Shown piece by piece: positions 18,190 through 26,720 of a stretch of DNA of 64,000 nucleotides. The notes under the pieces were generated by a model. It searched no databases. It was not told where the DNA came from and saw nothing but the letters and a program-made list of their open reading frames with translations. The stretch is from Petrimonas sp. GTDB taxonomy: Bacteria > Bacteroidota > Bacteroidia > Bacteroidales > Dysgonomonadaceae. Numbering within the stretch: the stretch's first letter is position 1; each line of letters starts with the position of its first letter. Both the position numbers and the translations under genes were made by a program. Where the stretch lies: NCBI GenBank assembly GCA_012839475.1, contig DUNG01000005.1, positions 62,001 to 126,000 on the forward strand, in the 5' to 3' direction.

Positions 18190-18930
18190 ATGAACAAGGA
18201 TTTAGACAACAAGCAAGGCAACGTAGATTGCACAGAGAAGGTATTCAACATGCCCCGTATTGGAGAGAAAGCCCCGGCTTTCCGCGCCGTGACCACGCAG
18301 GGCGAGATCAATTTCCCGGAGGATTACAGCGGTAAGTGGAAAATTCTGTTTAGCCACCCGGCCGACTTTACCCCCGTTTGTACCACGGAGTTCATGACGT
18401 TTGCCACCCGTCAGAAGGAGTTCGAGGCGCTTAACTGCCAGCTCATTGGTCTTTCGGTCGACGGGCTATTCAGCCATATCGCCTGGTTGCGTAACATTCA
18501 GACCCTGGAGTATAAGGGGATGAAAGACGTGGAGGTGACTTTTCCGCTTATCGAGGATATCAAGATGGAAGTGGCCAACAAGTACGGTATGATCCAGCCG
18601 GGAGAGAGCGATACCAAGGCCGTGCGCGCGGTCTTCTTCATTGATCCCGAGAATATTATCCGTACCATCATCTACTACCCCGGGTCCATGGGCCGTAACT
18701 TCGATGAGCTGTTGCGCGTGCTGAAAGGACTCCAGGTGTCCGACGAGTTTGGTGTTGCCCTACCTGCCGACTGGGAGCCGGGTGACGACGTGATCGTGCC
18801 TCCAGCCGGTACTTGTGGCGTGGCTAAGAAGCGCATGAAGAGCGATGACAAGGATATGCATTGCCACGACTGGTACCTCTGCACCAAGAAGCTCTCAAAG
18901 GAGAAGGTCGACAAGGCGTTGTACAAGTAA
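18190..18930 (+). CDS. Peroxiredoxin (AhpC/TSA family, 1-Cys/Prx6-like)
   Basis: FSHPADFTPVCTTEF active-site motif; 246 aa with long C-terminal domain. Confidence 0.93.
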   Translation: MNKDLDNKQGNVDCTEKVFNMPRIGEKAPAFRAVTTQGEINFPEDYSGKWKILFSHPADFTPVCTTEFMTFATRQKEFEALNCQLIGLSVDGLFSHIAWLRNIQTLEYKGMKDVEVTFPLIEDIKMEVANKYGMIQPGESDTKAVRAVFFIDPENIIRTIIYYPGSMGRNFDELLRVLKGLQVSDEFGVALPADWEPGDDVIVPPAGTCGVAKKRMKSDDKDMHCHDWYLCTKKLSKEKVDKALYK

Positions 18931-19013
18931 CTGGCCTGGTTAACCAGTTTAAACGCGTAGCCGTAGCCCATTCATTGGACTTATCCATTGCGGAGAAATA
19001 GCTAAGCGTAAAA

Positions 19014-19090
19014 AGAGCCCGCCCCATGATGCATGATGGGAGTGGGCTCTTTCGATTTTACCGGGTCATCCCCTAGTGGGATGGGGTAAT
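19014..19090 (-). repeat. Twin-hairpin element copy 2
   Basis: AAAGAGCCC...GGGCTCTTT stem, ACCGGGTCA linker, CATCCC...GGGATG stem; homologous to 12238-12320 with compensatory changes; lies between the convergent peroxiredoxin and LRR lipoprotein. Confidence 0.75.
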
Positions 19091-19169
19091 GGCCCGTGGA
19101 ATTGCCTATCGTGTAGACACTTTGCTTGTCGGCCTATCGGGGTTGGTACTGGCTTCTTTGTCCCAGGTG

Positions 19170-20033
19170 TTATTTACGCCCTTTGTACACGGGACAATTG
19201 CCCGCGTACCCGACGCAATTATAGACCAGTTGCCACCCTTTATTCTTCGCCGCGGTAACCTGACCTTCAGTAGCAAAATTTTCCTCCTTAGCACTATCGC
19301 CTACAAATGCACAATACCTAAAATCTTCGCCTGATGAATTGTATTTTCCGAGGCTCTCGAGAAATTTATTGAAGTTCTCCCCATTGATACGGTTATGGTG
19401 ACAATAGATATAGAGGGGTATTCCGCCATTCAGCGACAGTTTCTCTATTTGGTTATCGTTGCAATGAATAGCCACGCCACCCGTGTATTTGGTTTCCACG
19501 AATATTGATAACGATTTCAGCTTGTTATTTGAACAGTCGATCCTAATAAACTTCTGTTTTGCCAACTGCAAGTTTTCTATCTGATTATTTTTACAGTCCA
19601 AAACATTCAACTTTGGTATCTTGGTCACATTTAGCTCTGTAAGTTGGTTACCACTGCAATCTAACCTTGACAGCGACTGGTTATTTATTTCCAACTTGGT
19701 AATCTGGTTATCGGGGCAGTTAAAATCGTCTATTTTGCCATAAACAGCCACCGTGCCCTCTACCTCATAGGTATCTAATCCGTTGAAATCTTCGCCTTTA
19801 TCTTTCTTACCGTTGCCGTTTAAATCGATCCAGCTGCCCGCTTCCACTCCAACCGCTACAAGTTCGACATTCACAAGACTTTCCGTTGTGATTTTAATAT
19901 AGTTCTCCTTACCTGCACTCTCCTCTTCGGTACCAAAATATTCGCTTGGATCGCACGATGCGAAACCCAGCATGACCATACCCAACAACAAGGGTAAAAT
20001 TTTGCTTTTTATATATCCATTTGTTATGCTCAT
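19170..20033 (-). CDS. Leucine-rich-repeat lipoprotein with a Ca-binding-like motif
   Basis: Lipobox LGFASCDPS; repeats LSRLDCSGNQLTELNV / LNVLDCKNNQIENLQL / IRIDCSNNKLKSLSI; DLNGNGKKDKGEDF motif. Confidence 0.85.
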   Translation of the reverse strand: MSITNGYIKSKILPLLLGMVMLGFASCDPSEYFGTEEESAGKENYIKITTESLVNVELVAVGVEAGSWIDLNGNGKKDKGEDFNGLDTYEVEGTVAVYGKIDDFNCPDNQITKLEINNQSLSRLDCSGNQLTELNVTKIPKLNVLDCKNNQIENLQLAKQKFIRIDCSNNKLKSLSIFVETKYTGGVAIHCNDNQIEKLSLNGGIPLYIYCHHNRINGENFNKFLESLGKYNSSGEDFRYCAFVGDSAKEENFATEGQVTAAKNKGWQLVYNCVGYAGNCPVYKGRK

Positions 20034-20067
20034 AAGTTTATCTAAACTTTATTATTCCATTTGAGTA

Positions 20068-21384
20068 CTACACTCCAAATGTATAGGTAACAATCTGTTT
20101 CTTGCCGTTGCTGCTTGTAATGGTAACCTTATCAAAAACGCCTTTTTTGGCACCGGGGATATAAAAGATAGCTTTACCTTTGTTATCGCTTTTCTTAGTC
20201 TCCTGCTTAGAGTATCCATCTGTTCCAACAATGCTAAAATGAATATCACACCCTTCCGCTGGAGGCATTAATGTGGCTGTTACAGTTACCGACACGTTGA
20301 CACCCGGGTTTTGGGGATAGTGTGTAGCGTTGATGTACCACACGTTATCACAACTTCTAACTTCTAGCTCCTTATCCTGATAACAATATTCTGCTTTTGC
20401 TCCTTTTTTGAGCTCACTCGGTTTCACCGGGTTTATCGTCAACTCCCTCTCCATGCCATCCTCGGGTATTGAGAAGTTGTCAATTGCCACAGGTGAATAT
20501 CCATCTACATGAAAATAGACTGTTGCTCCCTCAGGAATAAGATTCAGCGGTAGGGGTTCTCCATGCTTTATTTTACCGGTAGCCATCCAGAGAGAGGGCT
20601 CGGAATCTCCACTTTTGGTGCTCTTTTTGGTAAATAATTTATAACTTATCCAAGTGACTCCTGCTCCTACAGCAAGAGGAACGGCAACTATCGACAGACC
20701 TGTTACGCCAGCGGCAGCCATACCCGCGCCAACTATTGTAGCTGCCCCTCCTCCATAAACAGAAGCGGTACCTAAAGTTACTGTTTTTGCAACGTGTTTA
20801 CGTAAATTTTCACCATGTTCTGTAAATTCATCTTCAACAGCTTTTACAGGGTCCCCTCCTTTTTTCACCTTTTCATCGTACTTTTTTACTGTCTCTTTAT
20901 ACATTTTATTCGACTCCTCAATGCTTTTGGCCGTTTGCATAACCTGCCCGAGTCCAAGCGAAGTGGGATTGTTTGAAACAGCATCGATGATTTCACATGT
21001 TATGTCCCCAACCGTACTTCTTGTTTTTGATGCAACATTGTTTTCATTATTATTAAACATGGAGAAAACTTGCCGGTTTTCTTCCTCATATTTGTACATT
21101 TCCTGGTAAGTATTACAAAATTTCTCACCTGCCTCGAAATAGTCCTCAAATACTTTTCTAACCTCTTCTATTGTCATGGTTTCAAAGTTACAATTGATAA
21201 AGGCATCCCGTTTGATTACAAAATCTGCAAGAGTACTCGATACCTCCTGTATATTTTTACCATGCTCTTTTGCCACCTTTTCCACGTCTTTCTCACCCTC
21301 AAACCACTCTTCACAAGAGGTGAAGTTGAAGCCAACAAGTGCTATCGTAGCACAAATAACAACTGTTTTAATTATTTTTTTCAT
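20068..21384 (-). CDS. Uncharacterised lipoprotein A2, paralogue of 12328-13647
   Basis: SPII signal VGFNFTSCEEW; near-identical ends to paralogue A1, diverged hydrophobic middle. Confidence 0.85.
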   Translation of the reverse strand: MKKIIKTVVICATIALVGFNFTSCEEWFEGEKDVEKVAKEHGKNIQEVSSTLADFVIKRDAFINCNFETMTIEEVRKVFEDYFEAGEKFCNTYQEMYKYEEENRQVFSMFNNNENNVASKTRSTVGDITCEIIDAVSNNPTSLGLGQVMQTAKSIEESNKMYKETVKKYDEKVKKGGDPVKAVEDEFTEHGENLRKHVAKTVTLGTASVYGGGAATIVGAGMAAAGVTGLSIVAVPLAVGAGVTWISYKLFTKKSTKSGDSEPSLWMATGKIKHGEPLPLNLIPEGATVYFHVDGYSPVAIDNFSIPEDGMERELTINPVKPSELKKGAKAEYCYQDKELEVRSCDNVWYINATHYPQNPGVNVSVTVTATLMPPAEGCDIHFSIVGTDGYSKQETKKSDNKGKAIFYIPGAKKGVFDKVTITSSNGKKQIVTYTFGV

Positions 21385-21440
21385 GTTCTTAGTTATGTGA
21401 ATTCTACCATATATTTAAAATTAGCCTTAAAACATACCTC

Positions 21441-22724
21441 TTACCATATCTGCATTAGGTTGCCCACATTGCTTGGAAGTGTAAACAGAGTATCTACAGG
21501 AGCTTCGGCATCGATACTTTGCAACTCTACATAATAATTCTTCTCTTTGGTGGTGATAAGAGCATAAACTTTTGTTCTCGATTTATTCAATTGCAAGCTG
21601 TTTTGATGCCAATATGGAAGATTTTTAAATTCAACAACTTCCACCTTATTACCATTATCTTTGTAATAAAAGTTATTATTACCTGTGCCACCCTGTAAAT
21701 TACCGTCATTACCAATTCTCATATGGTTTTTAATAGCTAAACTGGTCATTCCACCATATTCCTTTGACAGGCTTGTTACTTTCCTGGTCTTGAGATTGTA
21801 CTTAAAGTTATAACTGAAGCCATAGCCAAAATTACAGAAGTAAAGAGTTTCATTATCATTCAATATAGATATAAATGACGGCGTTCCTTCGCTGTCACCT
21901 ACTATCAGATCGAACTTGTCTGTTGGAATATCATAACGGAATAGTTTTGTACTTCCACCTTGCCAACCACCAAAGCCAGAAAAAGCAAGATGGTATCTGA
22001 TAGACCCGATAATTGTTTTGCTATCCGGAGTTATACAGTTAATCGATAAATACCATCCATGTGGCTTGTCCACACCATACGGATCTTTATAGGTAGGTTG
22101 GTATCCTACAGCATTCAAAAGCCCTTGCAAGTTTATCTCCGCACTCTTTTTTGAAGCTACATCATACATGATTAACCCATCTTGTGCATTATTATCTTCA
22201 GGCCCCCCCTCGCTATTGGCAAAACAACGACTAAATTCATAAAAGACCTTCTTGCCATCAGGCGAAACATAGAAATCTTTCATATTAACAAAAAGCTTTT
22301 CCGATTTACTACCTTTAATATGTGGCAAGTATGTCCATTCAAGTGTCTCAAGGTCGATAACATAAGGAACAGGTCCACCGGTAAAACTTCCTGCTTTATG
22401 ATAGTCTCTACATACAGACTCTTTCTTTGAAACTACCAAGAAATGGCTACCTAATTGTCCGGAAAGTGTAGGATGGTTGTTGTACCCGAATGTTATCCCA
22501 TTGATCTTTTCAATAACAGGCTCATCGCCTTTTTTCCAGCTAATAAAGCAAGGATAATCATTGTCAATTGTACCTATAAAGGTCATAACCGTTGATTTAC
22601 CCGGTTTATCTGGGTTATCGGGATCATTCGGATCATCCGGAAACAGCTCGTCACACGCAACAAATAGCACCATACTCATCATGAGTGCTATAAATAGTTG
22701 TAAAAATTTATTTAACTGTTTCAT
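21441..22724 (-). CDS. Lipoprotein with predicted beta-propeller-like repeats
   Basis: Lipobox MVLFVACDEL, Asp/Asn/Pro linker, blades such as YVIDLETLEWTYLPHIKG and LFRYDIPTDKFDLIVGD. Confidence 0.7.
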   Translation of the reverse strand: MKQLNKFLQLFIALMMSMVLFVACDELFPDDPNDPDNPDKPGKSTVMTFIGTIDNDYPCFISWKKGDEPVIEKINGITFGYNNHPTLSGQLGSHFLVVSKKESVCRDYHKAGSFTGGPVPYVIDLETLEWTYLPHIKGSKSEKLFVNMKDFYVSPDGKKVFYEFSRCFANSEGGPEDNNAQDGLIMYDVASKKSAEINLQGLLNAVGYQPTYKDPYGVDKPHGWYLSINCITPDSKTIIGSIRYHLAFSGFGGWQGGSTKLFRYDIPTDKFDLIVGDSEGTPSFISILNDNETLYFCNFGYGFSYNFKYNLKTRKVTSLSKEYGGMTSLAIKNHMRIGNDGNLQGGTGNNNFYYKDNGNKVEVVEFKNLPYWHQNSLQLNKSRTKVYALITTKEKNYYVELQSIDAEAPVDTLFTLPSNVGNLMQIW

Positions 22725-22842
22725 AACTTGTTCTTGTTTATTATTTTTTAGTTCAATATCTTTTTTTCAAGTACTTTTCACATCATTATTTTAATCATGT
22801 CATTTTCATGCTAAACTCCGCACCTATTTTCAGTCAATACAT

Positions 22843-24786
22843 TCACTTTTTCTCCACGTAGTAGAACATGATGATGGTGTTCTTTGCAAAAAGTTTTTTG
22901 GATGACATATTATTTTTAGTGCCGGTAGCCGATACAAGGTAAGGGCTTAAGTCAGAGCCTTTTATGTAAATGGCGCCTCCTTTTGTGTTATACACGTACG
23001 TGGCACTTTTCATCCATTTGGCCGGAGTGTTGACCTTTTCGGTGTATTTCGTTAGCAGGGAGATGGGAACATTCTCAAAAGCAACTGCTGATTTTTCATT
23101 AAACACGTAGACATCTGACTCATTGGCATAATGCCCCTCTTGGTGCGATGTATGGTTGAGGGTGAGTTTTGTTATCTTGGTAGGTTTTTCTGCTTTATCT
23201 ACCGTGAGTTCCATTTCAGTAACTTCATTGATATCGCTAATGTATGTCTTGCCGAGCGCGGAAACTGTTTTGGTAAAGGTAACATTGCCTTTCCCGGAGA
23301 ACTGTTTCTTGTCCGACGGGTTTTGCTTGAGCGCGAAAAAGTCGGTGGGTTCCGTGCAGGATGAGAACTCATCTAACCAAAGACCTCTTGAGCCCCTAAA
23401 ATTGATATGCCAGGAGTCGTGGTAAACATTCAAGTCTACTGTCTTTGCGGTAGCGGCATCCGGCACTGTGAAAAAATGGATATTTCCCAACAGGTAATAG
23501 GTTTTTCCGCCTTCCTGATCATCATCTTCATCTTCTTCAGGTTCCGCGGTATTCACCTCGGTGACGGTCACCTTCCCAGGCTTCACATCGATCTCCACCG
23601 TTTCGCGTCGTCCCTGCTCGTTGATGGCGGTGACCAACCATTTCCCAACGGCCAGCGCTTGGTCGATGCCCTCCTTGACCCATTTCTTCCCGGTCACGTA
23701 GATCGATGGCCCGTCATCGGATGGTGCGCTTTCCTTCTTCTGGGAGATGACGATTTTTGCCGGCTGCTCCTCGTTCTTATCCTTCACGACGATTTTTCCC
23801 TGCTCCTTCTTGTCAAACTCCTGCGTTGCTTCCTGCGACACCCTTTCTATATGTTCGGCCAGCTGCTCACACACGAAATCCGAAACCTCCACGGTGGTTT
23901 CACCGAAGAATTTTCCCTTCAGGTAGTTTTTCATGTCCTCCTTCGCCTTCGCCTTTTCATTGAAGTCCTTGGCGTTCGCGAGCCTGTCCACATTATCGGT
24001 GACCGTGACGATCTCCATGCCGATCTCTGCACCGGGTACCACCGTTGAAAAGGCATCGAGCGCTATCTGGGCACCACTAGCCGCTATTTCCCCGTAATCT
24101 TTTGTCAGGTCCTGCAGTGTCAATCCCTTTTCTTGGAGCGTGACGATCACGTCCTCATTGTCCGAGGCCAGCAGGTCTCCCATTAGCCGGTTCCCGTGTT
24201 CATCGTACGACCCGTCAAGCATCCTATCGTAAAACTCCTTCTCGCTGTACGGCTTGTTGCCCCAGCCGTAGGTGTCCCAACACTCTTTGGCGCTCTCGTA
24301 CATTTTGGTGCGGGTCTTTTTGTCCACGTTGGTGTAGACCACCATGTACCGTTGCCTGTTCCTCTTCTGAATGCCGGAGACTTTGCCGAAAAAGTTGGTT
24401 ATGGAACCGAACAGCCCTCTGGTCCTCGTGGGTGACATCAGCACTCCCGACTGCTCCAGTTGTTGTGCGGCCGCCTCGTACTGCTCCGCCTTCTCACTTA
24501 TGTCGGCCACGTAGCTGACCAACCGTCTGCACTCCTCTATGCTCAAGGTTCCCTCAAGTGGTCCTTTCGTGAACCCGTCGGAGGTGTAATTCAAGAACTC
24601 AAGCATCATGGCCTCCTTGAGGTACGCGAACTCGTAAAAGAGTTCCACGTCCGACTGAAAGCCCTCGTAGCCCGTGTCGGAATTACCTATATTTTTCTCT
24701 ATTCCATCGGGATCGCAGCCTTGCCATATCAGCAACGCCAGCATTATGGTAATGAGTATCCATGGTAATGATATCCTCTTTTTCAT
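22843..24786 (-). CDS. Uncharacterised 647-aa lipoprotein
   Basis: SPII signal ALLIWQGCDPDG; helical N-terminal half, acidic linker EPEEDEDDDQEGG; C-terminal region matches relic at 13690-13795. Confidence 0.8.
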   Translation of the reverse strand: MKKRISLPWILITIMLALLIWQGCDPDGIEKNIGNSDTGYEGFQSDVELFYEFAYLKEAMMLEFLNYTSDGFTKGPLEGTLSIEECRRLVSYVADISEKAEQYEAAAQQLEQSGVLMSPTRTRGLFGSITNFFGKVSGIQKRNRQRYMVVYTNVDKKTRTKMYESAKECWDTYGWGNKPYSEKEFYDRMLDGSYDEHGNRLMGDLLASDNEDVIVTLQEKGLTLQDLTKDYGEIAASGAQIALDAFSTVVPGAEIGMEIVTVTDNVDRLANAKDFNEKAKAKEDMKNYLKGKFFGETTVEVSDFVCEQLAEHIERVSQEATQEFDKKEQGKIVVKDKNEEQPAKIVISQKKESAPSDDGPSIYVTGKKWVKEGIDQALAVGKWLVTAINEQGRRETVEIDVKPGKVTVTEVNTAEPEEDEDDDQEGGKTYYLLGNIHFFTVPDAATAKTVDLNVYHDSWHINFRGSRGLWLDEFSSCTEPTDFFALKQNPSDKKQFSGKGNVTFTKTVSALGKTYISDINEVTEMELTVDKAEKPTKITKLTLNHTSHQEGHYANESDVYVFNEKSAVAFENVPISLLTKYTEKVNTPAKWMKSATYVYNTKGGAIYIKGSDLSPYLVSATGTKNNMSSKKLFAKNTIIMFYYVEKK

Positions 24787-24857
24787 AATAATATTTCTCC
24801 TTACTTCTGTTTTTTTGTTTATATAGTCTGTACTTAATTACTTGTTATCTCATTTAT

Positions 24858-24877
24858 TTACTTACTTACTTACTTAC
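24858..24877. repeat. Tetranucleotide tandem repeat (TTAC)5
   Basis: ttacttacttacttacttac read directly; about 70-90 bp upstream of the 647-aa lipoprotein start. Confidence 0.9.
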
Positions 24878-24986
24878 TTTACTAACCTTAACCTACCCAA
24901 ACTTTCAATTTTACACGTGTATTTATAAAATAACCCTCAAGGCGATGACTTTTGTGGAGCCCGTGCACACTTGAAGCTACCTGACA

Positions 24987-25018
24987 AGTGGCCTACGGGA
25001 TTGTACCGGTAGGCCACT
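24987..25018 (-). terminator. Hairpin downstream of the beta-barrel gene
   Basis: AGTGGCCTAC-N12-GTAGGCCACT perfect 10-bp inverted repeat. Confidence 0.6.
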
Positions 25019-25069
25019 CGCACAGGTTAAACTGCTCGCTTGCCGTTAGCCCGGCAACGGTGATTGCAA

Positions 25070-25636
25070 TCAGAATCGGTATCCCACGGCGAGGTAGGCT
25101 GACATGTTCTTCGCCTTGCTGTAGTCGCTTAAGTTCAGTAAGCCCATATCGACTCCAAAATCAATCAAGAACCTACCCATTTCGGTGCCCACGCCCAAGC
25201 CTATACCGGCATCAAAACGCTTTGAGTCTTCGTCGAAAGTGTTCACGCTTTCCCCGAATGCCTTGGTTTTACCAGCTACGCCGAATGCTGCGAAGGGACC
25301 ACCATGAATCACGATGCGCGTCCCGGGGGTGAAATCGATTTTAGCCGCGACGTGAAGGGGTACCTGAAGGTAGATGGCGCTGGAACTCATGTCTTTGCCC
25401 GCTTTGCATCCCTTGCTAATAGCGTACAGGCCAGTCTGGAACGCCACCCCTTGCGCGAATTCGTAATCGTACCCCAAGCCGACGATAAAGCCCACTTTCG
25501 GGTCAAGTTCGTCCGTGTCTTCGCCTATCAAGTTGGCTAAACTCAGCCCACCTTTCACGCTTAACTGCGCACTGGCCGTGAATACCACGAGCAATGCCGT
25601 GACTATGAATAACACCTTTTTCTTCATTTTTTTCAA
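25070..25636 (-). CDS. Outer-membrane beta-barrel protein (porin-like)
   Basis: Signal peptide, SVKGGLSLANL, AAKIDFTPGTRIVIHGGPFAAFG, C-terminal AVGYRF. Confidence 0.82.
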   Translation of the reverse strand: MKKMKKKVLFIVTALLVVFTASAQLSVKGGLSLANLIGEDTDELDPKVGFIVGLGYDYEFAQGVAFQTGLYAISKGCKAGKDMSSSAIYLQVPLHVAAKIDFTPGTRIVIHGGPFAAFGVAGKTKAFGESVNTFDEDSKRFDAGIGLGVGTEMGRFLIDFGVDMGLLNLSDYSKAKNMSAYLAVGYRF

Positions 25637-25692
25637 ATTAATGGTTTACAACTACTTATTATTGTTTATTTCGATACGACTTTTAATTTTCA

Positions 25693-26400
25693 CTATCTTC
25701 CCTGTTGTTCATTGAGGCGGCGTGCTTCCTCTTCCGCTTCGCGAATCATCTTGGCATTGGGGTGAATCTCGATTTCCACCCGGCGGTTTTGCTGCCTGCC
25801 CCAAGCGGTTTCGTTGCTTTCAATGGGGCGGTACGATCCAAACCCTTGGGTCTCCATCCGGTAACTTTCTACCCCCCTGGAGCGTAGGTACTGGTACACT
25901 GACTCGGCACGACGGCGTGATAACGGGTCGTTGATGGCATCGCTGCCGGTGTTGTCCGTGTGGCCGTGAATCTTGACATCGGTGTCGGGAAGCCGCATCA
26001 ACGATTCAGCAAATTCGTTTAACTGACGGCGAGACTCGGGTCTCAAATCGCTCTTCCCGGTATCGAAGAAGATACCCGATGAGAAGATCACCTTCGATGC
26101 TTGCCCATCGTTGATGGCCTCTACTTGCGCCCCCTCGATCTGCTTTAGCTCCTCACGTTGCTGATCCATCTTTTTGCCAATGAGTGCCCCCGAAGCAGCA
26201 CCCACGGTAGCACCAATACCGGCACCCCAGGCGGCCCCTTGTTTCCCGCCTAAAATCGCACCTACTCCTGCGCCCAAGGCGGCACCCGTTCCCGCGCCAA
26301 TCCCTGTCCCTTTAACCGCGGAACTAGCACCGCACCCGGGTAATATCAGCGCTACACACAATGCGAAAACACTCAATTTACCTACTGTTCTTTTTTTCAT
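25693..26400 (-). CDS. OmpA-family lipoprotein with glycine-zipper region
   Basis: Lipobox LPGCG; glycine zipper GTGIGAGTGAALGAGVGAILGG; OmpA motif KIHGHTDNTGSDAINDPLSRRRAESVYQYLRSRGV. Confidence 0.93.
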   Translation of the reverse strand: MKKRTVGKLSVFALCVALILPGCGASSAVKGTGIGAGTGAALGAGVGAILGGKQGAAWGAGIGATVGAASGALIGKKMDQQREELKQIEGAQVEAINDGQASKVIFSSGIFFDTGKSDLRPESRRQLNEFAESLMRLPDTDVKIHGHTDNTGSDAINDPLSRRRAESVYQYLRSRGVESYRMETQGFGSYRPIESNETAWGRQQNRRVEIEIHPNAKMIREAEEEARRLNEQQGR

Positions 26401-26549
26401 ACTATTACTTATTACATGGTTAATGTTAATGTTGTCAAAATTGACTGTATTTGACCTTAGTTGACCTGGTGGTTCGGTATCATGTCACGGAAAGAATCCC
26501 TGTCAACCTTATCCTTGCAAATGTAACGATTCAAACGGAGAAATCGTTT

Positions 26550-26611
26550 ACAAATCGTAAATATTTACATACAAATCGTAAAATTTATTCACGAATCGCG
26601 TATATTTATCC
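26550..26611. repeat. Three direct repeats (ACAAATCGTA-type) at 20-21 bp period
   Basis: ACAAATCGTAAATATTTACAT / ACAAATCGTAAAATTTATTC / ACGAATCGCGTATATTTATCC. Confidence 0.75.
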
Positions 26612-26720
26612 TGAGAAACTACCAAGTGAGTGTTTCGCTTATCGTGGGTTTGATTTTCGTGATAGCCAGTGATGATGGTGCCACTTGTGGTTGTAGTTCC
26701 TTGTTCATGTTCTTCCCCTA

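Noticed and set aside
23407-24048. 213-aa plus-strand ORF opposite the 647-aa lipoprotein
   Set aside because: Antisense to a supported lipoprotein CDS; His/Leu/Arg-rich translation without recognisable domains.
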